64,000 bases of DNA from Micractinium sp. NFX-FRZ. Its lineage: Eukaryota; Chlorophyta; Trebouxiophyceae; Chlorellales; Chlorellaceae. The notes beneath the pieces are model-generated. The model was not told the DNA's origin. It did not search any database and saw nothing but the letters and a program-made list of their open reading frames with translations. The position numbers were made by a program, and so were the translations under genes. The DNA is taken from positions 310,001 to 374,000 of the forward strand of contig JAPTJF010000008.1 of NCBI GenBank assembly GCA_029339195.1, written 5' to 3'. Numbering within the stretch: the first letter of the stretch is position 1; each line of letters starts with the position of its first letter. Positions 34,001-45,600 of this stretch are shown here, in pieces.

Positions 34001-37000
34001 GCCAGGTTGCCCTGCAGGCTGGCCGTGTTGCCCGGGTACTTGCCGCTCACGGTGGTCTGCACAGCTGGGAGAGGGATGGGAAGACTGGTTAGCAGGTTGT
34101 TGGTTACCAAGCTGCCTGAGCAGCAGGGGGCGGCAGCGGCTGCGCAGGGGTGGCACAAGAGTACGTGTAACAGCAGCCGGAGCCGCCGCAGCATGGGGCA
34201 AGCATGCGGCGGGCGGCGGCAGAGGCGCGAGCCACGCAGGGTGGTGGGCGGGCAGGCAGTCGCACGTTTCCGCCGGCGTTGCTGACGGCGAGCGTCAGGC
34301 TTCCATCATTGGTCTTGAGCGCAAGCCCGGTGGTCAACACGGTCTCTGCAGACCAGAATGCATTGCACGTGGGGAACCAGTGAGCAGCGAGACGACATCT
34401 CATCATTATACGCTTGCCGGGCCAGGCGGCAAGAGGACACAGCAGAGCGCACACCCACCCCACCGCACCCCATCCCACCCCACACCAACCCTGCCCCGCC
34501 CCCCAGTTCTCACGTTTGGCCAGCTCCTCGGGGGTGAGCGCCCCGGGGGCCACATGGTACAGCAGCACGGAGTTGAGGCGGTCCCCCAGGGCCAGGGCGT
34601 CGGTGATGCTGAGGTCTGCAGGCAATGGAAGGCAGAGTTACAGATAGAAGAAGAGATACAGTGAGGCGTTTGGTGTGGCAGGCAGAGCTGTGGCGGTCTC
34701 CCCCCCTGGGCTGGAGCGGCGGTGATGGCGAGGTTTGGCGGGGAGGGAAGGGTGGGGTTGGGAGGGATTTTGCAACCCAAGGGTGGGGTGGGGAGGGAAG
34801 GGCGGGGCGGGCTGGGTTCGCCCCGCCCCCTCCTCAGGCCACAAGCCCAGCCCCGCTCACAGCAAGGGAAGGCAAGTTCCAAGCGCACCCAGGAACGGCT
34901 ATTAGCTTTAAATCCACCCTACGCCCGCCCGCTTACTGAATGCGGTGAGGAAGGAGAAGAAAGCGGTGTCTGTGGGCGCAAAGAGGGTGTAGGGGTTGGC
35001 GGGGCTGGGCAGTACAGATGCGTACTGCTCCTGGCTCAGCATCGTCTTCAAGATGGTCATGCCGGCCTGCTCCCCGGCCACCTGTGCAAATGTCTTGTCG
35101 CAGGCGGGCTGCATGGTGGCAGGAGAGAGGGCAGGCAGGCAGGGAGGCAAGGGGGAGGGGCAGAGTTGGATATCGGAATGGCCAGTCTAGCTATCCTCCC
35201 CTGCCCCTTGCGTGGACACCTTAAGGGATGTGGGCTGCAGGGCAGTGCAGGGAAGAGCAGGAAGCAGGAAATGGGAACGCACTGGTGGGGATGGGCAGAG
35301 TGGGCGCACAGCGTGGCAGGGCTACACAGCTGGACAACAGCAGCAGGGGCGATGGTAGAGCGCGCCGCGGCAAAAGGGCGAGCGAGTGCAGGAGCCGGCG
35401 GCACTGCTGCGCACGCACGCACCGGCGCTGGTGTGCTAGGAGCGGGGCTGCTAGGCGCGGGGCTGCCGGGGGCCGGGCTGCTGGGTGCGGGGCTGCTGGG
35501 CGCGGGGCTGGGTGAGGGGCTGGGGGTGGGAGAGGTGGGGGCACCCCCAAACACGCCGTCTGGAATCGTCACTGTGACCACATCACTGCGGTGCAGCAAA
35601 GCAGAACAGGGGGGCAGGCAGGCAGCTGTCAAGATCGTGTAACCGTGAGTACAATGTTGCACCACAGGTGATGTGAGGTGGGCGCAGCGCCGCAAGCGAA
35701 AACCGCAGCGCAGCGCCAGTGCAGCGGCTGACCGCGCCGGGCAGGGTGCAAGGCCCCTGTGGGCAGCGCCCCTTGCAACAGCAGAGGGTGTGCTGTTCGT
35801 GGTTTCCTGGCTTAAGCACTTCCCCACAACGTGCATTATTCACAGCCACTCTAAACCACTCCTACAGTGCATAACACTCATTTCAGGTCGTATGCTGCCT
35901 TCAGAACCTGACGCACAACGTACACTTACTGAATAAAAAAACTAACAAGGAATCCAAGCTCACCTCAGGTCGTAGGCGGGCTTCAGCACCTCGTCCACAA
36001 CGTAGATCCAGCTGTTGCAGACCTGCGGGGCCCAGGCAGGCGGGGGAATCAACCAACAACACGCGGCGTGAGCGGAGGGCAACCGAGTGGCGGTGCGGGC
36101 ACTGAACCGGGTCTCACCTGCCTGGCCTCCCACATGGCACCGCAGGAACATGTGCAAGGTGGCTGTCGTGCTGCTCAGCTCGCCAGCTGCTGATGGAACA
36201 TGAAATGTGGCTGCACTGAACTTGCAAAACATGATGGGCGCACCTGCTTGACCTCCACATGTCCCGCCACCGTGTCGTCCCAAGGCCCCTGCAGCAGCAG
36301 CAACATTTGGACATGGCGTGTGCTGGTGCTGTAGGCAGGAGCGCGGCAGGGCAGCGAGGCATCGCCGGGGCGGCACGAGCTGGCTGCCGATGTTGCGCCC
36401 TGCGATGCGATGACGGCAGTGCCGCTGGGCCAGGCGGCTGCACCGGGGCTCGCCTTCCACCCAGATTGCTTGCACCCTCTGCCGGCACACACATGTAAAG
36501 TATACAATTCTGTGTACATGTGCATGTAACGCAGCATCGCGCCTCCTCCCCCTTACACCCCAAGCACAGTCTCCAACCTCCCTCCCAGCACGCAGTGTGC
36601 ATAAGCCTCCCAATGCAAGGAGCACAGTGTGCCAATGTGTAAAGTTGCACACAAGGCAGCCTCCCAATACGAGGAGCACAGTGTGTCAATATGCAAAGTT
36701 TTCAGAACAGGCAGCCTCCCAATGCGCGGAGCAAAGTGTCTCGATATGCAAAGTTTTCAAAACAGGCAGCCTCCCACCTGGAAGAGGAACTGCTCCCCAT
36801 CATACAGCCAGTGCTTCAGGTTGGCCTGCTGCCCCGTCAGCAGGCCGTACAGCGTGGGCACGCTGCCTGCAGCGCAGCGCGGCGCAGGGGCGGGGCAAGC
36901 AGCGGCGCGGTGTGACACAGCTTATGCGCCCGCACAGGCACACAGCCTGCACGCATGGCGCAGCGCGAGGGTCGGGGCTGAGCCTTGGCACGGCAAGCAG

Positions 37001-38460
37001 CGGTGCGCGGTGGCATGGTGTATGTGAGCCGGCAAGGGGCAAGCAGTGCGAGGCGCGTGTGCACGCCTGGGCCCCGCTGCGCGGCAGGCCAGCTGCTGCC
37101 GCCAGCTGCTGGCCGCTGAGCCGGTGCAGGCACGCTTGGCTACAACCCAACAGGGCGTCAGGCTGACAGCAATGCTAGCAGTACAATAACACCAACAAGC
37201 GCTGCACATGCATGCAGGCACAGGCGCAGGCGCACCCTCGGGGCCGCTGAGCATGTCTGGCGAGAGTGCTGTGGGGATGATATGGAAGGTCACCACCCCG
37301 GTGAGCTTGTCGCCCAGGCTGTCCAGCTGGCGCAGGAAGAGGCCTGCAGAGGGGGTGGGGTGGCACGCGCCACGGTGGGTAGGCAGGCAGGCAGGCTCAG
37401 GCTGTGCGGGGTGACAGAAAAACGGTCACCCTGGCCAAACACACCACCACCCATGGCCCTGCCTGCCACATTGATCACTGCTCGCCATTGCCCCAGGGAA
37501 CCCCCGCCACCCTGCCTCCCATTTGTGCAGTACATCTCTAGTTGTACTGCAGTTGTACTGCTCACCGTTGTCCCAGAGGAACCTCCACCAGGCGCCGTTG
37601 GAGGGCACCAGGATGGTCACGCCTGCAGGCAGGGCAGGCGGGGCAGCAGACAGACACAGCGGTAACTCGCAGCAGGCAGGCAACCAGCAAAAGAGGTGCC
37701 ATGACGGTGCCACCTGCAGCATGGGATGCCCGGCAATCGAGGTGCGCCTGGTCGGCACAGGCTCATCAAGACTGTGCAGCCATGCCCATGCAGCCAGCCC
37801 TCACTGAGACGGTTACTTGACCTCCCTCCAACCTCCCAGCCAGTGCTGCAGCAGCTGCACCACTGGCATGGCACTGCTGGGGTTGGGCAGCTTGCCGGGG
37901 CAGCTTGCCGACCTTTCCCGAGTCATCTCCAGCCCCTGCTTCATCAGCCAATTTAGCGTCTGTAACTTCAACTTCCCTCCACACTGCCTGCCTGCCTCTA
38001 CCCATCCCATCCCTGCTCAGAACCCCGGCAGCAGGGCCCCACCAATGCTGGGGTTGGGCAGCTTGTCTGCATATCCTGTCAGCTCTATGCCCTGCTTCAT
38101 CAGCCACGTGTCCCCACCACCCAGGGCGTCCATGAACGTCTCCGTGCACTCCTGCAGCCAGGGGGGAAGGAGCACAGGTAGTTGCAGTCAACAGGTGGCG
38201 GCAGGCGGGCGGCGGCAGGAACTGTCAATGCCTGGGCACGCTCACAGGCTTGCCGGCTGGTCTCCGCGCGGCCATCGGTCGGAGCGCACATGCTGTGGCG
38301 AAAGGCGCGTGCGTTGCGGTGTTTGCAAACAGGCCGCGGCCCGCGCTGGCACCACGTTGCTCGTGCTCACCTGGGCGCCGGCGTGCCTCAGCAGCGCCGC
38401 TGCTACCAGCAGCATCAGTGGTGCTGCAGCATGTTGCTTAGATCGCCTGAGCGCGCTCAT
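31078..38460 (-). CDS. Secreted protein with two fasciclin (FAS1) domains
   Basis: Eighteen exons join in phase to 788 aa, from ATG at 38460 to TGA at 31078-31080. They are 38460-38371, 38151-38043, 37622-37566, 37343-37236, 36866-36778, 36288-36244, 36022-35964, 35585-35423, 35108-34937, 34615-34514, 34345-34266, 34056-33967, 33806-33504, 33190-32792, 32475-32352, 32006-31837, 31580-31497 and 31200-31078. The first exon is a signal peptide (PLMLLVAAALLRHAGAQ). FAS1-1 spans about 31-186 (GVTILVPSNGAWWRFLWDNG, LTGVVTFHIIPTALS, WIYVVDEVLKPAYDL). A Pro/Ser linker follows, then FAS1-2 at about 241-395 (YTLFAPTDTAFFSFLTAF, LNSVLLYHVAPGAL, CASQVYIIDKLLIPA). Next are an Ala/Pro linker, a small beta-like segment with paired Cys, and an Ala-rich helical tail. 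FAS1 proteins mediate adhesion in the wall or matrix. Confidence 0.9.
35884..35932 (-). repeat. Copy of a fasciclin-gene exon end and donor
   Basis: TTCAGGTCGTATGCTGCCTT mirrors CTCAGGTCGTAGGCGGGCTT at 35964-35983, and similarity runs on to about 36010. The minus strand reads VLKAAYDL versus VLKPAYDL in the exon. The copy lies 80 bp downstream in the intron. Confidence 0.85.
36605..36780. repeat. 54-57 bp minisatellite ending on a fasciclin-gene splice donor
   Basis: GCCTCCCAAT starts units at 36605, 36659 and 36712. A fourth, partial unit at 36769 (GCAGCCTCCCACCTG) is the donor edge of the exon 36778-36866. The units share CACAGTGTG and AAAGTT. The array appears to be seeded by the exon edge. 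Confidence 0.85.
37866..37952 (-). repeat. Decayed copy of fasciclin exon 2
   Basis: CTGGGGTTGGGCAGCTTG and CCCTGCTTCATCAGCCA occur in the same order as in 38049-38106. The copy lies in the following intron, about 180 bp away. Confidence 0.82.
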
Positions 38461-39688
38461 TCTTCCGCAGGTGGGTCCTGTAGAAGTGCCGCGCCGCGTT
38501 CAAGAAGGGGTGGGGCAGCGGGCCTGCCTCCAGCCGCACCCAGTCAACAGTAAGTGTTCATGTGATGCTCACTCAGTGCAAGGAGTTGCATATAGCCGCG
38601 GGCCGCGGGCCTGCTGTGCCCGCTGCGCTGTCGTCATGAAGCGACCATGACCATGCCATGCAAGCGGCTGGCACCTTATCTGAGGTTCAAGGGCTGCAGG
38701 TGACTCCCTCTGAGCATGTTGGAACTTGGTGCTTGTGCTGCCACCCGCAGTGGTGGTGCTGCTGCTAGAACGCGTCATTGGCCCAGTGCCGCCTGGCCAA
38801 CCGCTGCACTGCACCTCTGTGCCCACCGCGCAACCACTTGGCAGGAGAAGCTGGTGCCCTTCAAAACACTTGTTGTTTTGCCCTTGGCATTAAGAGGAGG
38901 CCAGTGCTGCCGAGAAGGTTCCGTGCAGCGACCCAAATTGCCCCGCATCCACGCCCAAAGCCCGTCCACCCGCTCACCTGCCCTCCCACATGCCTGCTGG
39001 CCTGCCGGTTCGCACCTGCAACACTCACTGCTCTGGCTCCGTTTCCAGCTGCCCTGCCGAACGGAAGCTAATCCACTGGCTCGCCTAAAGTATCGCCAGT
39101 CCCACCTCAACCTATGGTCTCCTGCACGTGCGTGTGCCCGCCCCCCCGTCCCTGCAGGCAGTGGCAGCACTGGCGCCACTGGCCACTGCAGAGATGGGCC
39201 CTGCATAACGAGTCGTTTACTGCGGTTGGTAATTTCTAAACATCCCTGTGTCCAGTCTTTGAGATCAAAATTGATCACAGTTTGACGGTGGAAAGGCCTC
39301 ATGCAATGCCAGCTGGGTAGCGCAGACGCACCGCTGCCGTGGGCCCACCTCTGCACGCCTTTAGCAATCCTCTGCACGAGTTTTCCGCAAACATGTATGC
39401 CTGTGTATCATGTGTGATTGTAGCCTTTTGTTTTATAGAAAAAAATGCCTTAATACAGGAAGCAGGCCAGGAAGCCAAGGGCCAGGCGAGGGCTGTCCTG
39501 CTGCAGTACAGGCAGGCCAGTCGGGCGGGTGTGCAGACTGCGCGGGGTGCTCTGAGTTCCGTCTGCGGTGCTTCCAATCATGCATACGGCTCACAGCCCG
39601 CCCGATCCTGGCGGCTTCCGGTGAACAGGGTTGTCCGGCTCGGCCAGGCGTACGCGAGGGAGGCAAAGCCCTCAGTGAACGACGACTC
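38461..39688. promoter_or_regulatory. Divergent intergenic region, fasciclin gene / receptor kinase
   Basis: The 1.2 kb region separates two start codons pointing outward and must contain both promoters. No coding exon is convincing. An AT-richer patch is near 39400-39450. Confidence 0.5.
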
Positions 39689-42600
39689 ATGCGCTTCCGC
39701 TCGCTTGCGGTGCTGCCACGGGCGACCGCGCTTCTCACGCTGCTGGCCGCGGTGGCGGCGGTGGCGGCAGTGGGTGGGGCCGCGGCAGGTAAGGCCGAGC
39801 CCGACAGCTCCGTTTGGCTCACTCTGTTGTATCAGTGCTGCAGTTATCTAGGTGAAATAACCCTGTCCTTCTCTCCTGCCCTGACTGTAGCGCAAGATGT
39901 GTCGCCCAGCAGCGGCGTGCTGATGTGGGGTGAGTGAGAGCACAGGGCTTGCTTGGCCGCCCATTCCCGTGCGCCCCTGCTCACAGTTCAAACTCCCGTG
40001 CACTGCACCTGCCCAACTGCAGTCACCTGGGAAGCAGGAACCTGAACCCGTATTACCCCCTGTGTTCTTACATGCAGGGGCGTTGTATGACCGAGACCCC
40101 TCCACTCCCCCCACCTCCTCCATCCCCATCCCCCTGCCCGGCCAGCTGCCGCGCGTGGCGCAGCTTGCGGCCGGCATCCAGCACGCCTGCTTCCTCCTCA
40201 CCAATGGCTCGCTGGCCTGCATAGGTGCGCTGCACCCACCTGCCGCAAGCTCTGGGCGCAGGCGCGCCAGCGCCGCACTGCTGCTGCTGCTGCTGCTGCT
40301 GCGGTCGGCCACTCTCCATGCGGTCAGCGCATACATGCGGGCTGCGAGATGGCGGTCGGAAGGTTTGCAGCCTCCGCGCACAGAGCCCGTGCTGCGAAAG
40401 GAGGAGCCCTGGGCTTCTGACGCCAGCAGCTGCCCTCCGGGGCAGCACAATGAAAAATTAAAAGATTTTTTTGTGGCACCGCTACCGCCGCCATAGTGCA
40501 CTTCACACCTGCGCAGCTGCACCACACACACACACACACACACTTGTGCGGCCTGCTATGCCCGGCACCCTCACAGAAACACACATCACGGCGGTTTTTC
40601 GGCCGTTCTTTTGGCGCCCTATGCCCCCCCCCCACCACCACCACCACCACCACACGCTCGCTCCCGCCTGTGTGCACTCGTGCAGGGTCCAATGCCGACG
40701 GGCAGTGCGGCACCGGCCCTGGCTCGCCAGCCTGGCTGGAGGCGCCTGTGCTGCTGGCGGGTGGCCCTTACAAGGCGGTCACCGCGGGCTGGGCCTTCAC
40801 CTGTGCGCTGCTGATGGATGGGGCCGTCGAGTGCTTTGGTAAGGAGGGAGGGCGGGTGGTGGGCGCTGGGTGAGTGGGTGGGTGGGTGGGTGGGTGGGTG
40901 CGTCAGCCTGTTGTGCGGAACAGCCTGCCTGCTGATCATTCCTGTTGCTATGACCAGGCGTGTTGTTGAGCACAGCCGGCCTGCGGGTCGGCGCAGTGGT
41001 GTTGGTGAGAGAGTGAGGAGTGTGGGGCGGCCAGTGGTGGAGGCAAGGCTGCAGCGCTGCCTGCGGGGGCGCACTCGAGGCGTCCACGTTGCCCAAGCAT
41101 CAGTGCCACCTGTGCCAGCGCTGCCCCGGCCTGAGTGCCGGCATCACACAAGCCCCCAGGGGCAGGAGTACCATCCACCGCATGCTGCCACATGCCACTC
41201 CGTAACCGCTTGGCTGCAGGCCGTGATACGTAGGGTGAGCAGGGCCTGTGGGCAGCGCCCTTGTGGTACCAAAACCTCTGGCGTCAAGCGACCAAGCGAT
41301 TCACCACCCTGTTCTTGTGCAGGCAACAATGCGTATGGCGAGCTGGGCGACGGCACCACCCGGGCTGCCGCCTCCCCGGCACCCTCGGCGGCGGGCTACG
41401 CCTTCAGCCAGATCAGCGCCGGCGGCACCCATGTGTGCGGCATTGACAGCGCCACAGCGCGTGCCTTCTGCTGGGGGTGAGCGCCACGGCTTGCTTCCTT
41501 CCTCGCTTGGATTGAAGGGATCTGAGTTGGCGCCATTTTCTTGCTTTTACGGTGGCTTGGATTCAAAGAAAGAAGTGTGTACCATGGCCTGCTTCTTTGC
41601 AAGCACTTATTTAACATGTTGGGCTTGCCCCCTCTGGCTGCGCTCCGGGATGCGCTCTAGGGCTGCATCCACGTCTGCACTGCGCAGCGGCACACGTCGC
41701 CGCTGTGCACCTGCTTGAGCGGGCGAGCCTGTGCCTGCACGCTGCCAGATGCCCGGTCCGCCTGCCCCCTGCCTCCCTCCCTCTCCCACCCACTTGCAGG
41801 CGCTCTTCCCCACCCCTGGACATAGCCCCCAGGCTGGCCCCCACACCCTACCTCCTCTCCCTTCATTCGTTCTTTTTCTTGCCTATTCTGAAGGTCGAAC
41901 ATATATGGGGAGCTGGGAAACGGCGCCGTCATCACGCCGCCCAAAACCGACACCGACACCGTCCCGCCGGGGACGGCGGCCGGCAAGTCCACCACGCCCG
42001 TGCCGGTCGTTGGGGGGCTGCAGTTTGTGGAGATCACGGCAGGCATAGGCCACACCTGCGGCCGGACGGAGCAGAGCGGCACATGGTGTTGGGGAGGTGA
42101 GGTCGGGCGGGCCTGCGGGAGGGCGGTCGTGGGAGGGCTTGCTGGCTGGGGGGATGGCAGCAGGAGTTGGGCAGGCAGCGCTTGGCGGCCGGGTGGGGCA
42201 CAGAGCTCAGATGGGCTGCCAACTGGGCGGGGTGGGGGGCGAAAGGAGCGGGCAGGTGGTGGTAAGGGCTGGGCTGCTTGCTCTGCATGCTGTGATACTC
42301 TGCCTGGTATGCGCTGCTTGTATCAGCACCTGCTATGCAAGCTCCTGACTGTGTTGGCCCTGTTCCCAATCACCTTGTGAAGGGGACGTGCTGCTGCACC
42401 GGGCATGCACTCACCCTGGTAACCGCTACAAGTGTTCCCTCTGTGAACCTGCACTCACCGTTTGTGCCATGGTGCCCGCCTTGCCTCTCCCCTTTGCAGG
42501 CAACGACAGCGGGCAGCTGGGCAACCGCACATGGCAGCCAACCGTCAGCTCCGCCCCCGTGCTGGTTGCGGGGGGCCACGACTTTGTCGAAATCTCGGCG

Positions 42601-45600
42601 GGCTATGAGCACACCTGCGGCAGGATTGCTTCTGGGGAAGCTTGGTGCTGGGGGTGAGCGAGGGCACACTAGGGGGCCAGGGAGCGAGCCGGAGCATGGG
42701 CAGCAGCGGCTGCTGCGTGGGCAGGCAGGCGCAGCACAGCGTGCACAGCACTGCGTGGTACGGCATGCCGACGCCACCCGGCATGCCCTCTATAGTTTTA
42801 CGGGTGCCCCGTGCTCTCCAAGCATGGCATGCTCCCCACCGCCAACCCCCCACGCAGGCTGAACAAGCCCTACGGCCAGCTGGGCGTGCGGGCGACAGAG
42901 GCGACGCTGCAGGACCCTTCTTTCTTCTGGGATGCTGACTACAACTCCGCCGTGCCCGTGCCCGTGGCAGGCGACACCCGCTACTCGCGCATCAAAGCAG
43001 GTGGTGGGGCGCTGGCGATCGGGCCGGGAGGCGGGATGGCCGCTGGGGACGCTGTGTGCCCGTGCGCTGCAGGCTGTGCATGGGCATGTGTGCCGTGGAT
43101 GGTCACGTGGCACTATCAGCTGTCCTTGTTTGTGCCCAGGAGACCTGTCTGCCCAGCCCTCGTGTGTGCTGTGTGCCTAGCTCATCACCCGTGTGCCTTG
43201 CACCCCCTCAACCCCCCCAGGCTTTGGCTACACCTGCGGGGTGGCAGCCAACGGCACTGCGTACTGCTTCGGTATGTCCGTACAGCGGATGCCAGGGCGG
43301 CGCTTTGGGACGGTGCAGGACTGTGCATGCTGTGCATGCTCACTCGCCTGGGGTGGCACCTGGCACGCCTGTGGTGAACTGGGGACCCCCCCCACTACTC
43401 AACCACTCTCTCTGCCTCTCATATGCTCGCCATGGGTTCTCATCAACGCAGGCGGCAACACCAAGGGGGAGGGTGGCAACGGGGGCAGCGGCTTTGCGCT
43501 GCCGCCCACCCCGGTGTATGGAGGCTACCGCTTCTCCTCCATCGCCACATCGGTGTCTGCACGCGAAACGCCAGTCACCACATTCGGGCTCCTCCAGGCG
43601 CCGAGCTCAGAGCCGCCCCAGCCGTCGCCCGTCCCAGGCGGCGGCGGCGCAGCGGGCGTGGCTGCTGGCCCCGCTAGCGAGGAGCCAGTAGGGGCAGGGG
43701 CAACCCCGCCCCCGGAAGCCGGCAAGGCGTCGCCGCCGGTGGCCGCCATTGTTGGCGGCGTGGTTGGCGGGGCGGGTAAGGCGCTGTGCTGTGCTGTGCT
43801 GGCTGTGCTGCGCTGTGCTGCTCTTTGCTGTGCAGGGCTGGGCTGCGCCGCCAGCTTGCCACCAGCCGCCACAGTCCCTCGCACTCGCTGACTGTCGCCC
43901 ACCCGCGGTCCTCTTCCCCTGCCCATGCTGCAGCGTTTGCAGCGCTTGTAGCGGGGCTGATGCTGGGGCCAGGCAGGCGCGCCTGGAAAGCGCCTGCCCC
44001 GGTCATTGCTGCAAAACCAGTTGTCCCTCTCACGCCCCACACCGGCCCGTACACCCTCACTACGCTGGACAGCGCGTTCAGCAGCCAAACCTCGGCAACC
44101 AACCTGCTGCTTCCCGACAGCTATCTCACGGCTGCCTCTGAGCCGCGCAACCGGCATGGCCTGGCGGGCGCAGCGCCAGGCGCTGCCAACGGCGGCGCGT
44201 GGGGCAGCGACGGGCGGCAGGGGGGCCTCTCTGGGGTGTACGTGCCTCCTCCTGGCGCCACCTCACCTCAACTGCCACGTGGCAGCTCCGAAGAGCCCGA
44301 CTCCAGCGGGCCGCAGCTTGCCAGGTGCGCATCTCCGTGTGTGCGTGAGTGATGCGGCCCTGCTGCCGAGGCTTGGAGGGCTGTGTCAAGGCCGGGGCCC
44401 TGCGCGGAGGCTTTGGCTTGCTGGGGTACGGGCTTGCTTGCCTGCCTGCCTGCCTGCCTGCTCACTCACCTGCTCGCTCGCCTGCTTGCTTGTGCGCTGG
44501 CCGTGTCCGCAATGCCCCCAGTGCTCCCAGCCCGCCCCTCACCGCCCCCTCCCTCCTTTGCTATCCCCCTGTCCCGGCTGCAGCCACGGCTCTGCTGTCA
44601 CAGGAGGCCCAGATCCTGAGCTGTCAGAAATCATGGCCTACCTCGCTGCCGTGCGGCAGCGGCGCCTGGCCGGGCGCGCGTCCTTGGGGGGCGCGGGTGC
44701 CTCCTCACCTTCCAGAAGCCCGCTGGGCCCCAGCTCCGGCGGTCGCCCCTCTGCCAGCGGCGGGCTGTCGGGGGCTGTGCAGCAGTGGGAGTGCAGCTGG
44801 GAGGAGATACGGCTGATGGAGCCGGTGGGGCGGGGGTCGTTTGGCAAGGTGAGGCGGCGGCGGGGGGCGGTGGGAGGCGAGGCGGTGTGATGTGAGGTGA
44901 TGGGCAGGGTGGTGGGGTGATTGTCATGGGTGGGAAGGACTGAGGGTTTGAATGGGTGCGTGCTGGTGGGCAGCAGGGTTGTCAGGCTGGTAGCGGCGAT
45001 GGAGGTAGCGCAGCGGGGTGGAGGCCCCGAGCAGCCGCAGCAGCAGGTCGGTGGCAGCACCCGTGGACCGCCACTGCCTTGCTGCTGCTGGCCCGCTGCT
45101 GCTGCTGGCCCGCTGCTTCTGACGTGCTGCTGCTGCTGCCCCGCTCGTTCTTCTGGCCCGCTGCCTCCAACCCGCTCCTGTTTGCCCGCTGCTGCTGCCG
45201 CCCCTGCCCGCCCTGTGCAGGTGTACCGTGCCGAGTGGAGGGCGCACCAAGTGGCCTGCAAGATATTGATACAGCCGCGGGAGGGGCAGGGAGAGGAGGG
45301 GTGGGAGCTGTGCCTTAGGACGCTCAGGAAGCTGCAAGAGGTGGGGCTTTGGATTTTGACACTGGCAGGGCTAGTGTGGGAGGGGAGGGAAGAGGAGGGG
45401 GCTGCGCGGCTCTCGATGTGGGCACTGAGGAGGCTGTGGGAGGCGGGACCTGGGGAGTTGCATGTAGGGTGCGCTGTGCGCTGCGTGCCTGCTCCATCTG
45501 GGTGCGGTGCCACACACATGGCTGCTCCCTAGCACACAGCTTGTTTGCCGGCCGCTGGGGGATGCAAAGGTGGTGTGCTGCATCCATTTGTCGTTTTGCA

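Noticed and set aside
36605..36780. Possible CRISPR-like array
   Set aside because: The spacers are also repeated and the array ends on a splice donor; it is a minisatellite in a eukaryotic intron.
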